NCBI RefSeq assembly: GCF_011058165.1
Contig: NZ_JAALEG010000014.1
Coordinates: 28,116 to 92,115 of the forward strand
Length of the DNA stretch: 64,000 nt
Direction of reading: 5' to 3'
Source of the DNA: Rhodococcus aetherivorans
Lineage (GTDB): Bacteria > Actinomycetota > Actinomycetes > Mycobacteriales > Mycobacteriaceae
The translations under genes and the position numbers were made by a program. The notes beneath the pieces are model-generated. The model saw only the letters and a list, made by a program, of their open reading frames with translations, did no database searches and was not told the DNA's origin. Each line of letters starts with the position of its first letter. Positions within the stretch are counted from its first letter, which is position 1. Shown here piece after piece: positions 57,648 to 64,000 of the stretch.

Positions 57648-58844
57648 TCAGCGGTTGCGGTCGGAGCTGTAGCCCCACAGCCAGTCGGTGTACTTGTAGC
57701 TCGACGTGTCGCGGATGCGGAACAGCTCGTTGCGGGCCTCGCGGCCGGCACCGTCGAGGTGCCAGAGGTCGCCCCACATGCGGCCGGTGGTGAGGATGCG
57801 GTTGCAGCGCGGTGCGCGCTCGGCGTTGACGTCGCGCAGGATCTTCGGCCAGTTGGCGTTGTCGCCCTGGTAGTCCTCGGCGGCGTAGTCGGCCAGGCAC
57901 TTGGCGTCCTCGAGCGCCATGACGGCGCCGGAGGCGAGGTACTGCAGCGGCGGGTGCGCGGCGTCGCCGAGCAGGATCATGCGGCCGTCGACCCAGTTGT
58001 CGATCGGGTTGCGGTCGAACATCGGCCACCAGCGGTCGGTCCACAGGTACTTCAGCGCGGTCTGGACGCTCTCGTGGCAGTGGTCGTAGGCGTGCGCGAG
58101 TTCGTCCGGGCTGCCCCACTTCTCTTCACCGCGCAGGAATGCGGGCGACTGGAAGACGGCAACCTGGTTGAGCATCTCGCCCTGGCGCAGCGGGTACTGG
58201 ATGAAGTGGCAGCGCGGGCCGATGTAGCCGACGACGTCCTCGATCTCTTCCTCGAGCGGGACCTCGTTCATCGGGAACGTGCCGCGGAAGGCGACGTATC
58301 CGGAGCCGACCGGCTTGTCGTCGGACAGCTTCGGGCGCAGCCGCGAGTGCAGGCCGTCCATGCCGAGAGCGATGTCGCCGACGTGCTCCTCACCGTTCTC
58401 GAGGATGACGCGGACCTTGTCGCCTTCGGTGACGACGTCGTTCACGGGGGCGTCGGTGCGCAGGTCGGCGCCGGCCCGGCGGGCGGCGTCGACGAGCACC
58501 GCGTGCAGATCGGAGCGGTGGACGACGAAGTACACGCCGCCGTAGTGCTGCTGGTAGTCGTGGCCGAGGTCGACCTTGGTGAGGATCTCGGCGGTGACGG
58601 CGTCGCGGAAGACGAGGTTCTTCGGCAGGACACCCTTGGAGATGACCTCGTCGTAGACGCCGAGCGCCTGGAGGATGCGGGAGCCGTGCGGGCCGATCTG
58701 CAGTCCGGCGCCCACTTCGCTGAACTCCGAAGCGCGCTCGAACAGCGTGACCTCGGCTCCCCTGAGGGCGAGGGCGAGGGCGTTGGCGACTCCGCCGATG
58801 CCGCCGCCGGCGATGAGAACCCGCGCGTCCTTCAGATCGGACAT
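57648..58844 (-). CDS. 3-Hydroxybenzoate 6-hydroxylase
   Basis: This 398-residue FAD monooxygenase converts 3-hydroxybenzoate to gentisate with NADH and O2. FAD motifs are [16 protein letters not shown], the DG motif [10 protein letters not shown] and the GD motif [19 protein letters not shown]213, Y217 and Q301, active-site residues described for the Rhodococcus jostii RHA1 enzyme, fall at the same numbers here. It is 39 bp downstream of the transporter gene, in one operon. The product gentisate is used by the genes at 61153-63778. Confidence 0.95.
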   Translation of the reverse strand: MSDLKDARVLIAGGGIGGVANALALALRGAEVTLFERASEFSEVGAGLQIGPHGSRILQALGVYDEVISKGVLPKNLVFRDAVTAEILTKVDLGHDYQQHYGGVYFVVHRSDLHAVLVDAARRAGADLRTDAPVNDVVTEGDKVRVILENGEEHVGDIALGMDGLHSRLRPKLSDDKPVGSGYVAFRGTFPMNEVPLEEEIEDVVGYIGPRCHFIQYPLRQGEMLNQVAVFQSPAFLRGEEKWGSPDELAHAYDHCHESVQTALKYLWTDRWWPMFDRNPIDNWVDGRMILLGDAAHPPLQYLASGAVMALEDAKCLADYAAEDYQGDNANWPKILRDVNAERAPRCNRILTTGRMWGDLWHLDGAGREARNELFRIRDTSSYKYTDWLWGYSSDRNR

Positions 58845-58883
58845 GACACTCCTTGTGGTCGGTAGATCGATATGACGAATGGA

Positions 58884-60137
58884 TCAGTGGGCCATGATCG
58901 GGCCGCGCGGTGCGTCGTCGCTGACGGGGAAGCGCTTCCACACGACGGTCAGCAACAGCGAGGCGATCAGCGCGCTCACGGCGAAGAGGATGAAGTTCGA
59001 GTTCGCGCCCAGTCCGGCGGCGAGCAGCCAGCCGCCGATCTGCGGGGCGGCCACGGCCCCGATCCGGCCGACGCCGAGCGCCCAGCCGAGCGCGGTGCCG
59101 CGCAGATGGTCGGGGTAGTAGGAGGCCACCGCCGCGATGATGAGGCACTGCGTTCCGTGGGTGCCCACGCCGGCGAGCACGAAGATCGCGTACACCACCG
59201 CGGTGGGTGGGGAGAGCAGCAGGGCGAGCAGAGCCACGCCGGCGACGAACGCCGCGACGATGCTGGTGGGCACGGTGCCGAACCGCACGCCGCCCCACGC
59301 GGTGATGAACGAGCCGGCCACCGCGCCGAGGTTCAGCGCCAGCGTGAAGGTCAGGGCGCTGCCGAGGTCGGTGCCCGTGTTCTGCATGAGCTTCGGCAGC
59401 CACGTGCCCAGGCCGTACCAGGCGAGCAGCGTCACCACGGTGACCAGGGCGAACATGATGCTGATGGTCCGGAACCTCGAGCCGAGCAGTTCGCGGAAGC
59501 CGCCGCCGGCCGGGGCGTCCGTCTTGGAATGGGTGTTGGGCAGGTACTTCAGCGCCAACGGCACGAGGACGAACAGGGGCACGAGAGCGAACAGGAACAT
59601 CGGGCGCCAGCCCCAGTTCGGGATGACCGGGATGCCGAGCAGGGCCGCGATGGATCCGCCGATCGGCACGCCGGACATCATCATCGTCGCGACGGCGGCG
59701 CGCCACCGCCGCGGAACGAGTTCGGCGGCCAGGGCGTTCGACGTCGGTACCAGGCCGCCGAGGCCGAGTCCGGCGATCAGCCGCATGGCGCCGAACATGA
59801 ACGGACCGGTGGCGAAGGCGCAGAGCGTGGTGAACACCGACAGCACCACCACGCAGCCGATGACGGCCTGCTTGCGGCCGATCGCGTCGGACAGGCGCCC
59901 GGCGAGCACCGCGCCGATCATCATGCCGAGGAACGCGAGGCTGCCGAGGGTTCCGGCGGTCGCGGAGCTGATGCCCCACTCGTCCTGGAGGCTGGAGATG
60001 ACGTTGCCGTAGACGATGAGGTCGTAGCCGTCGAAGACGACGAACAGCCAGCAGACGATCACGGCGAGCGCCGTGCCGCGATTCAGGACGATCGTGCGTT
60101 CGCCGGGGGCGGCGTCGGCGCCGGAAGAACTGTGCAT
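58884..60137 (-). CDS. MFS aromatic acid:H+ symporter (AAHS family)
   Basis: This 417-residue, 12-helix transporter has helix 1 motif VVFDGYDLIVYGNVI and loop GRLSDAIGRKQAV, typical of AAHS carriers such as PcaK, GenK and MhbT. It is probably the 3-hydroxybenzoate or gentisate importer, as it is in one operon with the hydroxylase. The ATG at 60137 is used; a longer open frame upstream would overlap the divergent IclR gene. Only 47 bp separate it from that regulator, so both promoters share one control region. Confidence 0.92.
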   Translation of the reverse strand: MHSSSGADAAPGERTIVLNRGTALAVIVCWLFVVFDGYDLIVYGNVISSLQDEWGISSATAGTLGSLAFLGMMIGAVLAGRLSDAIGRKQAVIGCVVVLSVFTTLCAFATGPFMFGAMRLIAGLGLGGLVPTSNALAAELVPRRWRAAVATMMMSGVPIGGSIAALLGIPVIPNWGWRPMFLFALVPLFVLVPLALKYLPNTHSKTDAPAGGGFRELLGSRFRTISIMFALVTVVTLLAWYGLGTWLPKLMQNTGTDLGSALTFTLALNLGAVAGSFITAWGGVRFGTVPTSIVAAFVAGVALLALLLSPPTAVVYAIFVLAGVGTHGTQCLIIAAVASYYPDHLRGTALGWALGVGRIGAVAAPQIGGWLLAAGLGANSNFILFAVSALIASLLLTVVWKRFPVSDDAPRGPIMAH

Positions 60138-60172
60138 GGCTCTACCGTGATGCGCCCCACGCTCCGGTGCAA

Positions 60173-60192
60173 TAAAGTTCTGGTGTGCAGAA
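60173..60192. promoter_or_regulatory. iclR promoter and inverted repeat over the start codon
   Basis: TAAAGT (60173-60178), a -10 candidate, ends 6 nt before the GTG at 60185. Overlapping it, TTCTG-GTGTG-CAGAA (60178-60192) is a perfect 5-bp inverted repeat containing the start codon. A regulator bound here would block its own initiation and affect the divergent transporter promoter. Confidence 0.5.
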
Positions 60193-61027
60193 AAAGTCCG
60201 CGGCCCCGAAGAAGGCATCGAAGACCATCACCCGGCCGTCGTATGCGCTGGAATCGGTGGACAACGCCCTGCGCCTGCTGCAGATGCTCCGCGACGTCGG
60301 TGCGCTGCGGCTCAAGGATGCCGCCGAGGAACTCGGGACGGCCCCGTCGACGGCCCACCGCCTGCTGTCGATGCTGGTGTACCGGGGGTTCGCCGTGCAG
60401 GACGAGAAGCGCCGCTACCACCCCGGCCCGGCGATGGGAGTGGGACCCGCGCAGCAGGGCTGGACGCGGGAACTCACCGAACTCTGCCGGCCGCACATGG
60501 AGGCGCTGGCGATCCTGACCGGCGAGACGATCAACCTCGTCATCCGGGTGGGGTCGCAGGCCCGGTTCCTCTACTCCGCGGAGTCCGAGTCGATGCTGCG
60601 GGTCGGCGACCGCCAAGGTCAGGTGCTGGCCGCCGAGCTCACGGCCGGAGGGCGAATCCTGTTGGCGGAGTTGCCCAGGCAGACGCTCGAGCAGCTCTAC
60701 CTGAGGCCGCCGGAAGAGCCGCACATCGATCCGCGCCCGATCGCGGGGTACGGGGTGGACCGCCGGCTCGCCCCCGGGGAATTCGAGGTGTTCCTCGCCG
60801 AGCTCGAGGCGGCCCGCAGGGTGGGGTTCGCCGTCAACGTGGAGCAGACCGAGGAGGGGGTCGCCGCATTCGGTGTCGCCGTCCGCAACGGGCAGGGACG
60901 GGCGATCGCGGCGATCACGGCCGCGGTGCCGATCACGCGGTACCGCCAGCATCTGAACGGGGCCCTCGTCTCCCGGATGCGGGCGACGGTCCGGGGGATC
61001 GAGGTCGACGTCGCGCACATCGAATGA
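60185..61027 (+). CDS. IclR-family regulator of the gentisate pathway
   Basis: This 280-residue IclR-type regulator has an N-terminal winged HTH (about 25-80: DNALRLLQMLRDVGALRLKD, with GTAPSTAHRLLSMLVYRGF) and a C-terminal effector domain (about 95-275). The start is a GTG at 60185 with a -10 hexamer 6 nt upstream. It sits between the divergent transport-hydroxylation operon and the ring-cleavage operon, and so is well placed to control both in response to 3-hydroxybenzoate or gentisate. Confidence 0.92.
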   Translation: MQKKSAAPKKASKTITRPSYALESVDNALRLLQMLRDVGALRLKDAAEELGTAPSTAHRLLSMLVYRGFAVQDEKRRYHPGPAMGVGPAQQGWTRELTELCRPHMEALAILTGETINLVIRVGSQARFLYSAESESMLRVGDRQGQVLAAELTAGGRILLAELPRQTLEQLYLRPPEEPHIDPRPIAGYGVDRRLAPGEFEVFLAELEAARRVGFAVNVEQTEEGVAAFGVAVRNGQGRAIAAITAAVPITRYRQHLNGALVSRMRATVRGIEVDVAHIE

Positions 61028-61060
61028 CGACGCCCGGGCCCCGCGGAGGGCGGCGCAGAG

Positions 61061-61077
61061 ATTCCGCATAGAAGAAT
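61061..61077. promoter_or_regulatory. Candidate IclR site before the gentisate dioxygenase
   Basis: ATTC-N9-GAAT (61061-61077, with inner TTC and GAA) lies in the only AT-rich part of the 125-bp gap between iclR and the dioxygenase. It resembles the TTCTG/CAGAA dyad at 60178 in part. The site is weak and tentative. Confidence 0.35.
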
Positions 61078-61152
61078 TGCTTGTGCTGCGGGAGGACCGG
61101 AGACCTACGTTGAGAGCAACGCCGCACGTGTCCCGCTTCACGAGGAGAGGTC

Positions 61153-62223
61153 ATGACCGCTACCGAGAACACCGATCCGGAGCTGCAGCAGCTCTACGCA
61201 GACTTCGAGACCGAGCACCTCAATCCGCTGTGGACCCAGCTGGGCGACCTGATGCCGATGGCCCCGACGTCCAAGGCCGTGCCGTTCGTGTGGAAGTGGT
61301 CGACCCTGTACCCCCTGGCCCAGCGGGCGGGCGATCTCGTGCCCGTCGGCCGCGGCGGCGAGCGGCGTGCCATCGCGCTGGCCAACCCCGGCCTCGGCGG
61401 CGTCCCCTACGTCACCCCCACGCTGTGGGCGGCGATCCAGTACCTCGGCCCCAAGGAGACCGCGCCCGAGCACCGGCACTCGCAGAACGCCTTCCGGTTC
61501 GTCGTCGAAGGCGAGGGCGTGTGGACCGTCGTCAACGGCGATCCGGTGGCCATGTGCCGCGGCGACTTCCTGCTCACCCCCGGCTGGAACTTCCACGGCC
61601 ACCACAACGAGACCGACCATCCGATGGCGTGGATCGACGGCCTCGACATCCCGTTCGTCCACTACACCGACACCGGGTTCTTCGAGTTCGGGTCCGACGG
61701 CGTGACCGACGAGTCCACCCCGGACGTCTCCCGCTCCGAGCGGCTGTGGGTGCACCCCGGTCTGCGCCCGCTCGTCGGCCTCGACGCCAAGTCCAGCTCG
61801 CCGATCGCGTGCTACCGCTGGAAGTACACCGACGCCGCGCTGAACGAGCAGCTCGCCCTCGAGGACGAGGGCTACGCCGCCACCCCGGAACCCGGCCACG
61901 CCGCCATCCGGTACACCAACCCGACGACCGGCGGCGACGTCATGCCCACGATCCGCGCCGAGTTCCATCGGCTGCGCGCCGGTGCGCACACCCGCACCCG
62001 GCGCGACGTGGGCTCGACCGTGTTCCAGGTCTTCGAGGGCGAAGGTCGCTTCCACCTCGGCGGCCGGGACCACACGGTCACCAAGGGGGACATGATCGTC
62101 GTGCCGTCCTGGGTGGAGTGGTCGCTCGAGACCGACGGCGGCGTCGACCTGTTCGCCTTCTCCGACGCCCCGATCGTCGAACGCCTTCACTTCAACCGCA
62201 CCTACATCTCCGAAGGAGCCTGA
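61153..62223 (+). CDS. Gentisate 1,2-dioxygenase
   Basis: This 356-residue bicupin Fe(II) dioxygenase cleaves gentisate between C1 and C2 to maleylpyruvate. The N-terminal cupin provides H107 and H109 (PEHRHSQNAFRFVVEG) and a third His near 148-150 (GWNFHGHHNETDH). A second cupin occupies about 255-345. The start is the ATG at 61153, with GAGGAGAGG upstream. It leads an operon with fumarylpyruvate hydrolase and maleylpyruvate isomerase. Confidence 0.96.
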   Translation: MTATENTDPELQQLYADFETEHLNPLWTQLGDLMPMAPTSKAVPFVWKWSTLYPLAQRAGDLVPVGRGGERRAIALANPGLGGVPYVTPTLWAAIQYLGPKETAPEHRHSQNAFRFVVEGEGVWTVVNGDPVAMCRGDFLLTPGWNFHGHHNETDHPMAWIDGLDIPFVHYTDTGFFEFGSDGVTDESTPDVSRSERLWVHPGLRPLVGLDAKSSSPIACYRWKYTDAALNEQLALEDEGYAATPEPGHAAIRYTNPTTGGDVMPTIRAEFHRLRAGAHTRTRRDVGSTVFQVFEGEGRFHLGGRDHTVTKGDMIVVPSWVEWSLETDGGVDLFAFSDAPIVERLHFNRTYISEGA

Positions 62224-62229
62224 CCCGAC

Positions 62230-63051
62230 ATGCGACTCGCCACCCTCCGCCTCGACGGCACGACCGCCGCCGTGCGCGTCGATTCCGACACCACCGCCAC
62301 CGTGATCGACGGCTACGCCGACCTGTCCGCTCTGCTGACCGACCCGGACTGGAAGACCGTCGCCGAGCGGGCCTCCGGACGCACCGTCGACCTGACGAAC
62401 GCCGACTACGCGCCGGTCGTGCCGAACCCCGGCAAGATCGTCTGCGTCGGGTTGAACTACGGGACCCACATCAAGGAGATGGGCCGCGACCTGCCCGAGT
62501 ACCCGACCCTGTTCTCGAAGTTCAAGGAGGCCCTCACCGGCCCCTACGACGACGTGATCGTCCCCGAGTACGCCGCCGCGCAGCTCGACTGGGAGGCCGA
62601 GCTGGCCGTCGTCATCGGCAAGCAGGCGTACCAGGTCTCCGAGGCCGACGCCGAGCAGTACATCGCCGGCTATTCGGTGATCAACGACTACACGATGCGC
62701 GACTACCAGTACCGCACGCTGCAGTGGGACCAGGGCAAGACGTTCGAGAAGACCAGCGGCTTCGGTCCGTTCCTGAGCACCGACTACGCCCTCGGCTCGC
62801 GCATCGAGACCCGGCTCGAGGGTGAGGTCATGCAGTCGGCCACCACGGACGACCTGGTGTTCACCCCGGCCAAGCTGGTGGACTACATTTCCCACATCGT
62901 CACCCTGCAGCCCGGCGACGTCATCATCACCGGCACCACCGGTGGGGTCGGGCACGCCCGTAAGCCTGCTCGCTACATCGGCAACGGGGAGACGGTCGAG
63001 GTCAGCATCGAGGGCCTCGGTTCGGTGCGCAACAAGACCATCGTCAAGTAG
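62230..63051 (+). CDS. Fumarylpyruvate hydrolase (FAH family)
   Basis: This 273-residue fumarylacetoacetate-hydrolase-family enzyme splits fumarylpyruvate to fumarate and pyruvate. It has CVGLNYGTHIKEMG, the metal-binding E..E pattern in WEAELAVVIG, and the later TGTTGGVGHARKP loop. It is 6 bp after the dioxygenase. The family also contains acylpyruvases and maleylpyruvate hydrolases; the adjacent isomerase makes fumarylpyruvate the likely substrate. Confidence 0.94.
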   Translation: MRLATLRLDGTTAAVRVDSDTTATVIDGYADLSALLTDPDWKTVAERASGRTVDLTNADYAPVVPNPGKIVCVGLNYGTHIKEMGRDLPEYPTLFSKFKEALTGPYDDVIVPEYAAAQLDWEAELAVVIGKQAYQVSEADAEQYIAGYSVINDYTMRDYQYRTLQWDQGKTFEKTSGFGPFLSTDYALGSRIETRLEGEVMQSATTDDLVFTPAKLVDYISHIVTLQPGDVIITGTTGGVGHARKPARYIGNGETVEVSIEGLGSVRNKTIVK

Positions 63052-63061
63052 GAGCTCACCC

Positions 63062-63778
63062 GTGGGGTTCAACGATCTCGACCTGTCCGAGCGGCTGCTG
63101 ATCGCCCGGCGTGGCACCGCGTACTTCTCCCAGCGTCTCGCCGAACTCACCGACGACGAGCTGGACGCACCGACCGCGCTCGAGGGGTGGACGCGTAAGC
63201 ACCTCGTCGCGCACGTCGGCTACAACGCCGCGGCCCTGTGCCGGCTCATGGACTGGGCCGCCACGGGCGTCGAGACGCCCATGTATGCCTCCACCGAGCA
63301 GCGCGGACAGGAGATCGCCGAGGGCGCCACCCTCAATGCGGCGGCGCTGCGGAACCTGTTCACCCACACCGTGGCCCGGCTCGACGAGAAGTGGCGGCAC
63401 CTGCCGGAGTCGGCGTGGCAGGCGCAGGTCCGCACGGCGCAGGGCCGGCTGGTGCCGGCCGAGGAGACCGCCTGGATGCGCACCCGCGAGGTGTGGATCC
63501 ACGCGGTGGATCTGGGCAACGGCGCGCGCTTCGGCGACTTCCCGCCCGTCGTCCTCGACTCGCTGCTCGACGACATCGTGGGGATGTGGCGCAAGAAGGA
63601 TCTCGGCGCCGGCCTCGTGCTCGAGGTCGACGGTCGCGACCCGATCGCCGTGCGACAGGACGCCGACCCGGTCACCAAGGTGAGCGGCCCGCTCGCCGCC
63701 GTGGTGCGCTGGGCCGCCGGACGTGGCGCCGTCGGACTCACCGCCGGCGCCGACGTGCAGCCGCCGCGCTGGCTCTGA
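63062..63778 (+). CDS. Mycothiol-dependent maleylpyruvate isomerase
   Basis: This 238-residue DinB-superfamily enzyme isomerises maleylpyruvate to fumarylpyruvate with mycothiol, the actinobacterial thiol. H51 (HLVAHVGYNA), E143 and H147 (REVWIHAVD) each match, with an offset of one, the zinc ligands H52, E144 and H148 of the Corynebacterium glutamicum enzyme. The GTG start at 63062 has AGGAG upstream. It ends the operon and is followed by a strong terminator. Confidence 0.94.
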   Translation: MGFNDLDLSERLLIARRGTAYFSQRLAELTDDELDAPTALEGWTRKHLVAHVGYNAAALCRLMDWAATGVETPMYASTEQRGQEIAEGATLNAAALRNLFTHTVARLDEKWRHLPESAWQAQVRTAQGRLVPAEETAWMRTREVWIHAVDLGNGARFGDFPPVVLDSLLDDIVGMWRKKDLGAGLVLEVDGRDPIAVRQDADPVTKVSGPLAAVVRWAAGRGAVGLTAGADVQPPRWL

Positions 63779-63791
63779 TCACCGCACACGA

Positions 63792-63833
63792 CGACGGGGG
63801 CCTGCGACCGGACACGGTCGCAGGCCCCCGTCG
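63792..63833 (+). terminator. 19-bp perfect hairpin terminator of the gentisate operon
   Basis: Arms 63792-63810 and 63815-63833 are exact complements over 19 bp with the 4-nt loop GACA. It lies between convergent genes and may serve both. Confidence 0.88.
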
Positions 63834-63845
63834 CGTCGGTGGATC

Positions 63846-64000
63846 CTAGCGGGGGTCGACCTCGCAGGCGATGCCGTCGTCGTCGCGGTCCAGCTTCGGC
63901 GCGTAGCCGGGCTCGTCCCGGTACAGCGGCGCCACGCCGGCGTTCCACGCCTCGGTGCAGTTCTTGTATCCGACGCTCGGCGCGGGCGCGGGCGCGGGCG
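63846..64000 (-). CDS. Excalibur calcium-binding domain protein, 5' partial
   Basis: The C-terminal 51 codons of a minus-strand gene run off the window end. They read a Pro-Ala repeat, then SVGYKNCTEAWNAGVAPLYR with the excalibur pattern K-N-C...A, and end LDRDDDGIACEVDPR, the D-x-D-x-D-G-x-x-C-E signature. Excalibur domains are extracellular and bind Ca2+, usually at the end of secreted nuclease-like or wall proteins. The part upstream is not visible. Confidence 0.85.
   Translation of the reverse strand, partial: PAPAPAPSVGYKNCTEAWNAGVAPLYRDEPGYAPKLDRDDDGIACEVDPR

Noticed and set aside
1..64000. tRNA, rRNA, insertion sequences, phage genes or replication origin
   Set aside because: No cloverleaf, transposase, integrase or DnaA-box cluster was recognised by eye. 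A dedicated tRNA and IS search would be decisive and was not possible.

Overview
The window reads as a chromosomal segment of a high-GC, mycolic-acid-containing actinobacterium, most likely a Rhodococcus. Evidence is the uniformly GC-rich codon use, a mycolyltransferase of the antigen 85 family, a mycothiol-type maleylpyruvate isomerase, a DUF1023 hydrolase of the mycobacterial/rhodococcal kind, and a 3-hydroxybenzoate 6-hydroxylase whose key residues fall at the same numbers as in the Rhodococcus jostii RHA1 enzyme. No rRNA, tRNA, CRISPR array, insertion sequence or phage module was recognised. The genus is an inference; no search was run.

Layout. 0-14 kb is mainly housekeeping and envelope genes: a DbpA/DeaD-type RNA helicase (5' end outside the window), a DUF1206 membrane protein, an ABC exporter behind a MerR/SoxR-type promoter, an F420/flavin oxidoreductase, a lipoprotein, endonuclease IV, a MacB-like ABC system, a DUF1023 hydrolase with a lipoprotein, and an HTH protein with a hydrolase. 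14.4-26 kb is a catabolic cluster: a complete three-component P450 system (P450, [3Fe-4S]-type ferredoxin, ferredoxin reductase), LysR and TetR regulators, two phosphotriesterase-family proteins (one without metal ligands), a flavin hydroxylase, an HSL-type esterase, a metallo-beta-lactamase-fold hydrolase and a CocE/NonD hydrolase. 27-30.3 kb (minus strand) is a coupled operon of class III CoA-transferase, HMG-CoA-lyase-like enzyme and glycerate kinase. 30.4-37.7 kb holds HipBA, a large protein with an RNAP alpha-CTD-like segment, a NERD-helicase, a membrane protein and an unknown protein, possibly a defence or stress island.

37.7-51.3 kb is a second catabolic cluster: two LysR genes, an acyl-CoA dehydrogenase, a class III CoA-transferase, an enolase-superfamily enzyme, an alpha-methylacyl-CoA racemase, a benzaldehyde-type dehydrogenase, two MHS-type transporters and a phenol-hydroxylase-like flavoprotein. 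Its three transcription units share one promoter layout. 51.3-57.6 kb contains the mycolyltransferase, a hidden 25-codon gene with its own strong ribosome binding site and terminator, two flavodoxins around a hydrolase, an NAD(P)-binding protein, a glutamine amidotransferase and L-2-hydroxyglutarate oxidase. 57.6-63.8 kb is a complete 3-hydroxybenzoate to gentisate to fumarate plus pyruvate pathway with transporter and IclR regulator. The window ends in an excalibur-domain protein.

The peripheral clusters deal in oxidation, CoA activation and ester or lactone cleavage. The gentisate pathway is the only ring-cleavage route visible. Several regulator genes and one oxidoreductase have a TANNNT -10 hexamer 6-8 nt before the start codon, which suggests leaderless mRNAs. 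Short tandem repeats recur at gene ends and in leaders.
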